From NCBI GenBank assembly GCA_900404475.1, contig OUQQ01000174.1, positions 1 through 36,958 on the forward strand: 36,958 bases of DNA, in the 5' to 3' direction. The DNA is from Spongospora subterranea. Lineage: Eukaryota > Endomyxa > Phytomyxea > Plasmodiophorida > Plasmodiophoridae. The notes under the pieces are model-generated. The model was not told the DNA's origin. It made no database searches and saw only the letters and a list, made by a program, of their open reading frames with translations. A program made the position numbers and the translations under genes. Positions within the stretch are counted from its first letter, which is position 1, and every line of letters begins with the position of its first letter. This document shows positions 1 to 26,516 of this stretch, in pieces.

Positions 1-255
1 TAATTGATGATGATAACGGCGATAATCGACAGTAAATAGAGAAGAATAGGGTGATCCACTTGATGATGATAATGGGAATCGACAATTAATAAAGAACAAT
101 CGAGATGAAAACAGAAGAATAGAGGGCGCCACTTGATAACAGTAATTGAGACCTCGACAGGAGAAGGGCAGTCCACTTGATGATAGTATTCGCGACGATG
201 GAGATGCCATACAAGAGGAATAGAGCGATCCATTTGATACAATCAATATTCGAAC
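1..255. repeat. Degenerate minisatellite-like tandem repeat
   Basis: About four imperfect units of roughly 45-75 nt recur here. Each contains a GAAGAATAGRG-like block, then a TCCACTTGATGATGATA-like block, then an ATCGACA/TTCGA-like block. Unit starts are near 42, 115, 160 and 215, with a partial unit at the left edge. Spacing and sequence drift between units, so this is an old or non-selected array. Open frames across it are by-products of the repeat and I do not call them genes. Confidence 0.6.
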
Positions 256-513
256 GATTGACGCGAAACTTTAATTGGCTGATTGTAAAAAACTCCCTGA
301 TGAAAAATGTTCCTGTGTTTTCGCTTACGCTGAAAAATCGTTTTTTTACGCCCGTTCGAGGCGACACTAATTGTCTGATTGACTATTGACAAAAATATTT
401 CTTCCGCATTTTCGCAGCTCTTTCCCGCGATGTGTAAATTTCACTGGATGAGAAAGTCAGTTCGTCAGAGTACTTACTGTAACAACGATAACTTTGGTCT
501 GAAGGAGTGACGG

Positions 514-720
514 TCAGATAAAAGATAATGATTTTTCACTACCAGTAGGCAGAACGGCAAGGACACCCCGGATGCCTTTTAGGGCATGAGCTACGAGACT
601 GTGCTGATTTGGAGACCTCCAGCAGACAATATATGATGCAGTCAATGCGACCATCCAGACTGGATAGTAATTGGGTTCAACGCTCATCATCGTGAAAAGA
701 GAATTACTCATCGTTTGCAC
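514..720 (-). pseudogene. Helicase motif-I fragment (RecQ/DEAD-like), decayed
   Basis: The C-terminal half of this 68-codon frame reads like the start of a RecQ-type helicase core: a Q-motif-like RSPNQHSLV, a spacer, then VLAVLPTGSEKSLSF. In functional helicases the P-loop is TGSGKS or TGGGKS. Here the Gly before the invariant Lys is Glu, and a stop follows a few codons later. I found no downstream DEAD/DEAH motif in any frame. The call is a short dead fragment of a helicase gene or helicase-carrying mobile element. The resemblance rests on about 35 residues and could be coincidental. Confidence 0.4.
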
Positions 721-2039
721 ATAGCGACTATGATCGCGATGTGAAATTCAAAGATTTGCTGGAGACTTTCGAAACTTTCTCACATGTCGTTCTCTACATA
801 GCGAAGAATGATCTAATGAGAAACACTGCATCTAAATGAGGATATTGAACAATTGGACTCAACTGATGAATATTTGGGTCCCCTTGAAACTGTCAAATCA
901 AATCCATTGGCATTCACACCTCGTTTTCAATCGGGCGAGAGTCGCAGCAACACCTGTCTTCCCAGTCTTTAGGGTTCCTATTCATGTTCTAAATTCTTTC
1001 CCTGACGATGATATCAAAGAAGTGGGTCACGAGATATGATATGCCGTTTGACGAAATATATGTCTGAAAATCGACGGCTGTTGCCCATTCGGCCGTTAAA
1101 ATACAGGAAACCTGTCAGCGATGAATTCTTGGACACACGATTGATTTCCTGAAGCCTAATTTCGATCTCGGTTCTTTGCTCTCTTCGTGATACGAGGCAC
1201 ACAAGTTATGCTATGAAAGCCGCCTCTGTTATGAAAATAGTTATTGGAACTATAAGGATGAAGAGTAAACCAAGTGGTATCTCAAGAGACTGGATTTTCC
1301 AAATCGTGTGGGATGCGAATGTCATTGTTTTTCTCGATCAAGTTGCTGTGGTGAGAGGTTCTTTATCATTGCGTTATCTGTCTGTTAGATCCCAATCATC
1401 TGCACGTCCCCTGGCCACCTTTCCGGGTGTGCCTGTACCCGAACATTACTGAAACTCGCTATGGACACCTTTGTCCATTGAATAAAGGCTGGTCTTCCAT
1501 ACCCGTGTTGAGAATTGCCGAACTCAATGTGAAAATATTGTCATCATATCCAAGAACCTGCGAATTCAAAAGATCTAATCAAAATTGTTCAGATGTGGTC
1601 AGTGCTCAAAAAGTGCATGTATTCATCACGATTGTTTCATTCCAATTTGAGATGAAACGCCACAGCAGATACAATTTGGTGCTATGTTGAAATAATCATG
1701 ATAAAACAGAATAGTATCATCGATGAGCACGATTTGGAGAACAGACTCTGAAAAAAAGATGTGTTCCGCATTCCATTCTAACAGGTCGGCACTCGACCGA
1801 TGTCAATGCAATTCGGCATTTATGTTTTGGGAAAAGATTCTTCATTCAACAATCCTAGTCGATTTCGACGGTTGACTGTGGGCAAGGGTAGACAATGAGA
1901 ACTTGATGCGAAATTCGATGTTCTGATAACAATTTTGGACAGGTAGAGAAAAAATTGAAATCTATTGAAATATCCAGAAACTTTAACAATATATAAGTGT
2001 AGATGGGACGAAAAATTTCGTGGTGAAACCTTTTTTTGA
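721..2039. other. No recognisable gene
   Basis: Only short unrelated frames occur on both strands, the longest about 90 codons. None shows a family motif, a signal peptide or a splice chain that I could extend. This is probably intergenic sequence or eroded repeat downstream of the helicase fragment at 2040-3743. Confidence 0.5.
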
Positions 2040-3743
2040 CTATAAGCTGTAAACATCGCCTCCGGAAACAAATAATTTGACAATTGCAAGAGTTATTTGA
2101 TGCGCCGCGACATCCATCGACGGGTTCTTCGACTTCTCCAGAAGCAATGAGTCCAGTTGCAAGCGTAGATTGCGGACCAGACCGCCGACCCGGCCGGGTA
2201 CGAGAAGCGTAATCCAGCGATCAATTCGATTAATTGAAGTTGACGCATCGACATCCATGTCGCCGCCGAACATCAGCAGCGTGTAAGGCGATACAACTGA
2301 GGTATCAAAAGCAAGTAGCGACGCGGTTGATGATTCGCGACACTTATGGAACACCAGCCATGAAGACGATAGAGTCGGCTTTGTTGGATTCACCGATGAG
2401 TTGTGAATGTGCACACGCGCCCCATCATAACGATAATATCTTGAACTGGCGTTCTGATTTGTGGCGGCCACCACTCCGCCTGAGACCTGGGTAAAGCGTT
2501 TTTCCGGACGTTGGACGCGAAGAACGTTTGGATACAGCCCTGCACCAATTACAGCCCGCAGCAGAGAAGAACTGCTGGAGTTACGATTGTGGTGTTCAGA
2601 AATGCAGAGGATCGCATGAGGATCTGGGTCACTGCGCTTCACCCTAGAGATAAAACCAGCACCGACAAGCGATTCGGCATAGGATCGAGCCAGCTCGAAT
2701 GCCGTCTGCAACGCAACACGAGACAGGCAGTTTTCGTTGCAAAAGTCGCGATCCGAAGCATGATGATGACGAACGCGGAGCCAGGCGTTGAACAGGTTAA
2801 GCAAAGTTAGATAATCCGATTCGCTGTTGCCTGCATATTGAAGACGCACACGAGCAAGTGTCTCTCTGTGCTGGTCTCCTCCGAGGAACTGGTGCACGAC
2901 GCGAAATACATAATGACAGGATGATTGATTGCGATCCAAACACTTTCGTGGGCGCGGCAAATACAGGAAGAGCCAATACAGGCGTGAACCAAAATTACAG
3001 CTGGCAATCCAAACCAAAACCAATTGTCTGCAAAAACAAGTAGACGTACAGGTGATGGAATCGAAAGCAATGCTGCCAAACACACAATCGGTGTGACGCA
3101 ATCAAAACATGCAGACAATATGAGCATCTTTCCTAAATGAACATCAACTGGCACTAAGGAAAGGTGGTGCCCAAGAGCTGTTAGTTGACCAGTACTTGCG
3201 TCCAAAGCACCTGATTTGAAGTATGAGAAACAGCGAAAAGCAATCGGTCTTAGAAAACAAGGTAACAATTTGCGAAAAAATGAAATAGTTGTTGATGAAT
3301 GGAAGGATACCAGAGATTCACAAACAAAGAAAAACCACAAGAGTTCAGAGTTTACCTTTCGCTTCAAGTGTGGGCAACGGTGACAGGATCAGGAGGGTAT
3401 ATGGACAAAAGAAACGCATCCGGGAGCAAGACCTCTGAAGGCAAGAGACGACGAAGCTGCAAGCACACACCCTGAAGAGGAATTCGATGAAGTTGCGGTC
3501 TATGTTCAAGGGGCATAGATGCGAAACGGGAATGGCTGAAAAGCCGCAAACACTTGAAGATTGTGATGTAAATACAAACTGCAAACTTTTGTGTGGCATT
3601 CTCAGGCAAAGACAAACGATAGCAGTGCGACGAGAAACGTGCAAAGATAATGCAATATAATATGGTTTATACCATCCTGAGCGAACACGGCCAGCACGTC
3701 CCATTCGCTGCTCGACATTAGAACGAGCAATAAAAGTCATCAA
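2040..3743 (-). pseudogene. DHX57-like DEAH-box helicase, 5'-truncated and frame-disrupted
   Basis: The fragment starts inside helicase motif VI (EQRMGRAGRVRSG). It continues through the winged-helix region (HRIPLQGVCLQL), the HA2/ratchet region (GALDASTGQLTALGHHLS, then LGKMLILSACFDC), a helical bundle (SDYLTLLNLFNAWL) and a C-terminal OB-fold (VHIHNSSVNP, SPYTLLMFGG, WITLLVPGRVGGLVRNLR), ending with the DHX57-type NPSMDV tail and a stop at 2040. Introns are visible, for example one ending just before GALD near 3228. Motifs I-V, including the Walker A and DEAH box, are absent: the sequence above 3743 is open on the opposite strand instead. The HT and LEAK blocks near 3365 are offset by one base, and the link between motif VI and the winged helix does not keep frame with any intron I tried. 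This is a dead fragment, or a gene broken by an assembly join at about 3743. Confidence 0.75.
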
Positions 3744-3783
3744 AGGAAGTCACCAATCAGGAACTTCGCTTTCGAAGTCGCTG

Positions 3784-4224
3784 ATGGAATCCAACCTCGC
3801 TATACTGATGTTGATCTTACATGATCAGGACGCCTTCACGGATTCGGAATCGATTGGTCGGATTTTTTTAGAGAATATCATCCTACACAACAAGCCCGAA
3901 TATTTAACTTTGGTGCTTCTGGCGCCCAATATTTGCGATTTCCTGAATATTCCCAGTTTTGAAAAGTCACATTGGACATCCGCATTCGTTCAGGAATCAC
4001 TCAGCTTTTCCCATTGGATTAACAGTGGTGGTTATGGTGACTTCTCCAAGCACAATGCCGTTCGCAATGTGCACGAATTTTTTAAAGTAATGAGGAATCG
4101 TTGCCAAGCAATCGCCGGCGTCCCCCAGCCAAGCAAACGCCAACGTCCCCCAGCCCAATCGTTTCCGGTATCGTCCTCGTCGTCGGCGTCGGATTTCCAG
4201 TCGAAGGATGAGCATCCCCGCTGA
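3784..4224 (+). CDS. Hypothetical protein, possible terminal exon
   Basis: This 146-codon ATG frame has a balanced, globular-looking composition in its first 110 residues, with hydrophobic helices such as MLILHDQDAF and LTLVLLAPNICDFL. It ends in a low-complexity basic and serine-rich tail (PSKRQRPPAQ, then SSSSSAS). I recognise no family. It sits 40 nt from the truncated edge of the helicase fragment and on the other strand, so the junction may be a rearrangement or an assembly join, and the frame could be the last exon of a gene whose 5' part is elsewhere. The antisense frame here is arginine-rich and looks like a shadow. Confidence 0.4.
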   Translation: MESNLAILMLILHDQDAFTDSESIGRIFLENIILHNKPEYLTLVLLAPNICDFLNIPSFEKSHWTSAFVQESLSFSHWINSGGYGDFSKHNAVRNVHEFFKVMRNRCQAIAGVPQPSKRQRPPAQSFPVSSSSSASDFQSKDEHPR

Positions 4225-7100
4225 TCCAGAAGTGGTTTGCTCGATCAATTTGATCGAGCCCGATTTGACAACCGATTTGCTTGTCTCGTTTTCAAGGTCA
4301 AATACAAACTCAATGTTCTCAAAATGTTTTCGTTTTCGACGATAGATTCGTTCTGTGAGGCGGTAAAATATATTTGCTGATTTTGTTATTCACCCAAACG
4401 TTTCGGTTCGCGGTTAAAAACTGTATCCATTCTTCAGAACCGTTTCAATACTTTACGAAGTCAACCGTGTCGTCGTCGTGGCAGGACAAGGTGATCCGGT
4501 TGATCACACCACGATCTTGATCAACGGCTGCACAAAGGGTATTTGTGCGCTCTATAAACTGGCCTGTATTGGGGATCAGGAATATAACATATTTTTGATG
4601 TTGATGTTGAGCTAGCGATGAACGAGTTTCAATATTGACTAATGAAATGCTCAAAGTGCGGGTATTCGACCATGACCCATTCATTCCTGGAGGGCTTGGA
4701 ATGAATGGTAATTTTCAAAAGTACCCTATAGTCTGGGTACCCAGGTATCTATGTACTGCAGTTATTGGTTTGTGGTCCTTGATTGTTTTATTCTAGTCCC
4801 CAGTTTAAAAAAAACTTGGCCACTCCTGGCCAAAAAATTCCATATGTACATGTAAAACAGCTTCTGCTGTCGAAAAAATCGAACGGAATCCCCAAATGAT
4901 GTCTCATGTTTTCCTACTTCTTCAAAGCCAGAAAGGATGATGAGGCCTACTTCGTGGAGCGCTTCCTCGTCTCTTAGATGTCCAAGCCACTTCAAACCAG
5001 ATCTGCCACAGATATGGAGGCAGGCCACTTTCTCGCCACAATCGGCTGTCCTCGGGGTTGTGCTCAACAACACAAACTGGTTCCATGAAAATGTCAACTA
5101 TCGTGCAACACACTTGGTTCACTCTGACCTAATATTGATTCGATTGTCGCCATCGACTTCGCCGACCAAAAACGTTATAGATCCACACAGCCGCAAACTA
5201 GTCACCAGAAATACAGGTCCTCCAGCAAACTCACAAATCGAAACAGAGCATGATTTGGGTCCCCTGAAGAAATGCCGGCAAATTGAAGGCTTGGTGACCT
5301 GATCTGCCATTCAAAGGATGGCGAGGTTGTCGATCATAACTGACGCCTACCTAGCTAATATATATATTTCGTCTGAATAAAAATCAATTTGAGGGGAAGC
5401 ATTCGTTGCTTTGAACAAAAAACTTGATGTTACGAGGATCGTGGAGCTCAAACAATATAAAACAAACCGCGAATCAAAGGGCCTTCAGGTTGCAGAGAGA
5501 GTTTGAAATGTGCAGCATCTGGATCTCAGAATGAAAGGGACAAACACGGATTGGTGAGATGGCCTGACTTGCAAAGTATAAAGAGGGTGTGATGAAAACT
5601 GAGAGGAACCTGAGGAAGATGAATCGTCAAAATTGAAAACGTCCAGCGCGTGACCATTCAGTCCGAGCTGCAATTTAATCTTCGAGTTTGAGCGGACAGT
5701 AGAACTCAAACTGGATGAGAAAAAAGTTGGGGAAACTGGCGAACAGAAATCTAAAGCTGAACAGGACCAATGATATTAATACGTCGACGAACCCATTTCA
5801 ATAACTAAACGTACAACGAGGATTCAGCTCCGGCGCAACCAAGACGCCATGAAGGCGAACGGTCGTCCAAAGCCTTCCCGATAACGCGCCGAAATCCTTT
5901 CAGATAACCAAATCCAAACTTGGACGGCCAGGTGATATTCTGCTTGCGCACTGACAAAAAATGATTTCGCCTTTGAAAACAGCGAACGCAACAGAAAGCG
6001 TCAAACGCTCTGAGAGCGTCAAAAGGATTTTGTTTTTGGTCAAAAATTGAAAATCGGGGGTTTTTATCATGATAAAAAAGTTGGTGTCGTTTGTTTTTGG
6101 TGAGCCACGATCCTCGAAGTGGTCTACCACTCCCCCAGGAAGAAACAGTCCAGCATGGGCAATCGCAGACGCGTTGGCGAAGTTTGCTGAATCCCGCACA
6201 ACCATGCCAGATAGCAAACCGGCATCCTCACTACAGCGCGCCATCAGTATATTATAACTGGATTATGCTCATCATCTTCACCAATGAAGACTGCTGTCCG
6301 TTGTGTACGAGGTCGTGGAAAATGAAGTCAAGGCAAGGACTTTCAGTTGATGCGAAAAGGAGGCGCCAGGGATATCTGGCTTCGTAAACAGTTGGGGCTA
6401 TTGTTTCAAGGCGAATCTCAGTTTATGGCATGATAAATCATTTTTTTTTCGATCTAAGCGTCAAATAGTCAGACCAGATCATGTCTGCAATTCTCTTTCG
6501 CCAGACCTTCACGGCTGATTCACATCACCGCTGTACTGCACTTCACATTACTGTACATGATCTCTTCAAAAATTTTCTTTATTAGTACATATTCAAAATC
6601 CCCTTTTGGCTCTTATCTGAACATTGTAAAATTTCAATAACGGTTTAAAGATATTCTGAATAAAATTCCATTTCTCATGGGCAATTCTCGAATTATCAAG
6701 TGAGTACCAGACCTGGCCCACTGTTTCAGTCTTTTCGATGAGCCAATTGCGATCGCCAAATTTGCATCTGCATTGTGACCTGATTACTTTTGAAGTTATC
6801 CGCCAGATTTCAAAAGATATATCTGTAAGTTGACCAAATTGGTCAAACAAGTAGGAATTTTTAACTGAACTGGTAGTGCACGCCTTTGGCTTCCTAATCA
6901 TGATGGAAAATCCTGTATTCATCGGCCATGTGAATCTCATATACAACTGAACAAACCATTTTCGCTACCGCCACAGCAGAAACAGCTGCCCATATTTATT
7001 TTGAACGTAAAGTGCTGAATGGGTCCGGGAGTTCGACCAAGGCATCCAGAAAATGAAAAAAATCATCTACAGAAATGGAGAAGACAATTAACCAATGAAT
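4225..7100. other. No recognisable gene
   Basis: Several frames of 60-120 codons exist. The best are 6593-6946 (-), 117 codons and fairly normal in composition, and 4762-5310 (-), overlapping frames of hydrophobic character. None matches a family I know and none forms a clear multi-exon chain. The stretch lies 3' of the giant minus-strand gene, so its first few hundred bases below 7101 should include that gene's 3' UTR. Confidence 0.4.
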
Positions 7101-22122
<15,022 letters not shown>

Positions 22123-22739
22123 TGTGGTCAGGAATATTTATCGTGAGATAATTCGCATCACTTTAGGTTATTATGTACTGTACATATCCTCATTATATCC
22201 AGAAATCACATGGTACGCTAAACTGTATCTTATCAATCACTCAATCCATGTCATATGTTTGACTGTATTTTGGCCCCGCACGGCCAACGCTGTCCGGTCA
22301 CGTTGGGAATGATGTTGGGCATGGGACCTTCTCCAATGGCGTCGGTCTCGTCAGCTATCCGATAATATGAACTCTGGGCATCGAACCGGATCTCCTATCA
22401 TCTCATGCGGCCAACCCAATAATCGCCCACTCGTCTTCTCCACTCCTTGTTCATTATGTCCCAGATCCCCAACTGCGACTTGATCCCCTCAAACCTCCTC
22501 AAAGACATCGTCGCCCAGTGCCACGACTTGAACAACTCTTGTTGATAATGGCTCATGCTCCGGGTCGTTATAATTGTTACTGCTAGTAATGGGATTCCAC
22601 ACAAATGACCACCTTTTGTTGTCGTGTGTCGGTTTCATTCAGACACGTCCCGGTATCAGACGCTACAAAATTTTATGAGTCCTAATTAGTGCTCTCATTG
22701 ACGGGCAAAAGCTATATTTCCAACTATCCCCTGTTTTGG
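22123..22739. other. 5' flank of the giant gene; no clear gene
   Basis: This stretch should contain the promoter and 5' UTR of the minus-strand giant gene. I see no convincing TATA-type element at a sensible distance. A 68-codon minus frame at 22398-22604 has ordinary composition but no recognised motif. A minus-strand GGTTCGATGCC near 22386-22396 resembles a Pol III B-box, but no matching A-box or tRNA fold is evident. Confidence 0.4.
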
Positions 22740-23165
22740 TTGTTTTGACAATGTGCAAAGATTTCTGCAGGTTCGTGAATAAGGGCACCCATGGCTGTCG
22801 ACACATCGCATATAGCAATCGTTCGCAGCAGTTTTGTGAAGTCAACGTCAAACTCGATGTACAGGCAGCAATTTTCTCTTTTCAACATCTGCTGCCAAGG
22901 GATTGCTCCAGGGCGTACTGGTCATCATATTTATCTCGTGTCGAAGCATGCGATGTACTCCTCATGGTACACAATAATCAGTTGATCTTGAGTTGTCAGA
23001 CGTGAAGGAGAGGTTGGAATTACTAAAATGGGGATCCATCAATCAGATTTGCCCATTTTCTTGCTTCTTGACTTTGTATACCCATCGACATCCAATGGCT
23101 TTAGCGCCCTTTGGTGATTCCATCCTCTCATTCCGCGTCTTTTGGTCAATCAATGGTTCCAGGTC
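22740..23165 (-). mobile_element. Ty1/copia-like reverse transcriptase remnant
   Basis: At 23044-23162 the minus strand reads ESPKGAKAIGCRWVYKVK followed by KQENGQI. This is close to the start of copia polymerases, where a P-x-G-x-x-x-I-x-x-[KR]-W-V-[FY]-K-x-K block precedes a DG turn. Stops and frame changes follow at once. A second block at 22760-22870 (TKLLRTIAICDVSTAMGAL) resembles the region around the first catalytic Asp (the DV..A block), heavily altered. No LTRs, integrase or protease could be delimited. The element is long dead. Confidence 0.55.
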
Positions 23166-26100
23166 GTGATTGACAAACACCACGTGACTCGTAATGTCCC
23201 AACACCTGATCTATTCATAACCTGTCTCATTGCCACGACACTCCTGAAATATCGCCAGGCACCACCTCAAACTGATGAGAACACCTCTCCCCTTCAAAAT
23301 CACCATGACCTGTGAAACTCAATTGCCATTTCTTAGGTTTTCAAAACCGGCATTGGGCCTATCTGTCCCCTTTTCTAAAACACCTTTCTACGCGATGTTT
23401 TGTCTCGAACAGCTTGTTGTCACTCGGATATTGTCTGTATGATTATATTACCATGATTCGCGGGTTCGGTTCTGCTATCATGACATCATTTCGTGAGATG
23501 GAGATCATGTTTTTTATGGTTGCGAACAGTTCCTTTTTGCTTGTCGTATTGGCGGAAGTTGCACTGAAAACAATGTCGACAAACACCCTTCAATCAAGTT
23601 GGCCGCAATCAAAGGTTGCCCATTGTCGTGCCCGACCCTAATGTCCTCTCCCGTACCTTTGATCCTCTAATGCCCTCCCTCATGCTTTTGATTCCGTTTG
23701 CCTTTTCTCTCTCATGCTTTCTAATCATCTACATAAACGGATCCATTTCCGCTGATTCTCCACCTTTCCCAGCATACAAAACCCATTCTTCGATTAAAAA
23801 GTTGGTTGGGTGACCACATACGCCACAGTTGATTTATGAATGTCTTCTGAGGGGAATCGTTGTTTTTTCTCTTCGAACAGCATTGTCTGTGAGCTGAACA
23901 TGTCATGTCGCCTCCACTCTCCCAAGTTATCTCAAGGCTGTTCAGCGCCTGTCGAATCAAATGTAGGATCGCATTCACCAGAAAGTGGCTAAACATGAAT
24001 GGCTTTCGCAAAGTCAAAATACCTCGAAACAAACAGTGAATTGCAATGATAGTTTGATTTGAAACAGGAGACTCAAACGGTGAAGTAAGGACGAGGTTTT
24101 CATGGGGAATGATGCTCTAATTGCCGAGGTTAATGATCTGCTGCTCCGCCTCACCAAACTCAATCACCCGCAGCGAACACAAAGAGCCGGTTGAACGCAC
24201 GTTTGGGGCACACATAGTAGAGTTGATCGTGCTCTGAAGGTTTCTCCACAACCGGCGCTGCTTGTTTTTATGTCATCCAGAAAAAACACAATTGTGAATC
24301 TTCAAAAAGAATAACAAATACATCATCCCATGGATCAATATCCTTGAGCTCCTGTTCTTCAAAGAACCATGTCGCAGATGACGTGTCTGAGGGACATTTC
24401 CTCTGTTGGATATCTTGATTGTGGCCAATGGTTGCGGCGATAACTGGAGGATTAGTTCTGTTTAAGTGGTCAATTTAGGCCAAAATATTTGAATTCATAA
24501 AAATGGCGTTATTGGACACATGTCAAGAGTGTCAGTCTGGAAGAAAGACGTAGTCGGCTCCATGAAATCCGGTTTCTGATGAAGGTGATGGATATGTAAC
24601 TGCCTCTGATGATTATGAGGGCCTACATTAAGATCATTGATCGGGTATCGACACAGATATTATTGCTACTCCAATTACAGAATGATGAGACGTCCAAGTC
24701 AATAATGCACTGACCGAGTCACTTTCAACATATTCGGTTCACCATTCTGTTCAAAAGTGCCGGTGAACTTGGTGAACTATTTCGGTATCCTGATATGAGA
24801 AAACCTGTTCAAATTTGAAAAAAATCGAATACAGTACGAGGTTGTGTGTTATTCGAATTCAACACCATGATGTTATACTGGAAAGTGATGTTGTAAACGG
24901 AATTTGAGACCAAGGTTTCAAAGACTGATCATTCCTGGAACGGCCTCATTCACGACATCATCACAGCCTCCAACCAGGTCGTCCGACGATTATGCGAGCG
25001 ATAACCGTTGTCGACACATTCAAACTCCTATTCTATCACGACCCTTTTGAGTTCCTAAGGTCCCTGATAAGCCCGGTCTCCAACGACACGACCATTATTT
25101 GACGCCATAGTTATTGAACATGTATCCGGTGCCAGAGGTTCACAATAAGAGAGGAACCGAAGTCGCCAACTCGGGTTGTGTAAATAAGGTCATGTGGCCA
25201 TGAATCGTCTAGCACATCAAGTGACCCTTGAGTATCGGGAAAACAAGCACCATTTGATTTTTCAGATTCTGTCGCAGTCGCTCGTGCTCCGTTTCGATGA
25301 ATGACTTCGTCCTCCAACGCATCCCGCAACAATTCATCTCGGTGACCTTTCGCTGGAAGACAGAGTTCTGTTGAACACCGGTCAACTTGCAGTCCTTCGC
25401 CACGGTCTTAGGATGGCGCTACGCCCAGAATACCTTGAGAAGTGATAGATGGTCGAGAATACTGTTAGGAAGAGGTACCGCTCACAACAGAATCAAAGGC
25501 CAGGACGGACGTCGAAGCAATAGCAAATGATGTGGATCGTGTACTGGTAAGGAAATATTCGAAATAAATCTTTCCGGAATGAGTTCTCTCTGTGTGATTG
25601 TCGTAGTTTGTTCCTGACAGGGAATCAGTCAACAGGCGCCCCATTCTCAATCATCGTTCGAACCAGCACTTGATCATCCCCAAATTTTTAAATATCCATG
25701 TGATGCACCATCGGAAAAAGGGTCGGGGATGTCCACAGCTACGACCGATTGAATAAAACCGCAGATTCGGATTCGCAACCACCATCGAATGGTCACTTCA
25801 AGCATGCGGGTGCATGCATGAAACCTCGTGATGATGAATGAATGCAATAAATCAACCGGTGCCGATGAATTGTCAGAACAATCAGGATATTGCAATCTTT
25901 TTTCAATCCTCCATAGAGAAGACATCGCTTTCATAAACAGAACTCCAAACAATTAGCGTAATGCATAATTTGACCAATGTTGTATTTAAAGTCGTATGAC
26001 ACACCAGAACCGGCACGAATGTTTTGAATTTTCCGGACCGTAGCATTCAACTCTGAGTGAAATGCAGGATGAGATTCGGGCCAATCTTCATCAATCAAAA

Positions 26101-26490
26101 TTGCAAGTTGCTATTCATGCCACACCTTTTTAAAGTCTGTTCACCGAACTTTGTCGATGACCGATCGCAGAAACAATCTCACTCTAAACGACCCCCGATG
26201 TAGCCAAGCTCTGTTAGGTTGGATGATAACAGTACGACCAGACTAGTGGTAGGTAGTCTACGCTCGCCGGTTCTGGAATGGGACCCATGATTGTGCCCAC
26301 TGCCCAGTGTTGTCATACTACCCCCATGAGTCGCTTAATCCTTTCGGGTTGTCATCAAATCATCCCGGCAACCCTTCTGGTGAAGGGTGAAATTATTTCT
26401 GCACTCTGATTGGTTGATAATAAAGGCGCTTCCACCGAACTCCGAATATTCCCTATACTGCACGATTGGCTAAAGCGTTGCGCAATCACT
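23166..26490. other. No recognisable gene; probable retroelement debris
   Basis: Over 3.3 kb with only short frames, the longest about 110 codons (23312-23641 +) and 103 codons (23721-24032 -). Neither has a family motif. The stretch lies upstream, in copia orientation, of the remnant at 22740-23165 and may contain its eroded integrase and gag parts, but I could not identify them. Confidence 0.4.
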
Positions 26491-26516
26491 AAATTGTGTT
26501 GAATCCCGCGATCATC

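Noticed and set aside
2234..2810. Plus-strand ORFs of 86 and 99 codons
   Set aside because: They are antisense shadows of the helicase OB-fold exon.
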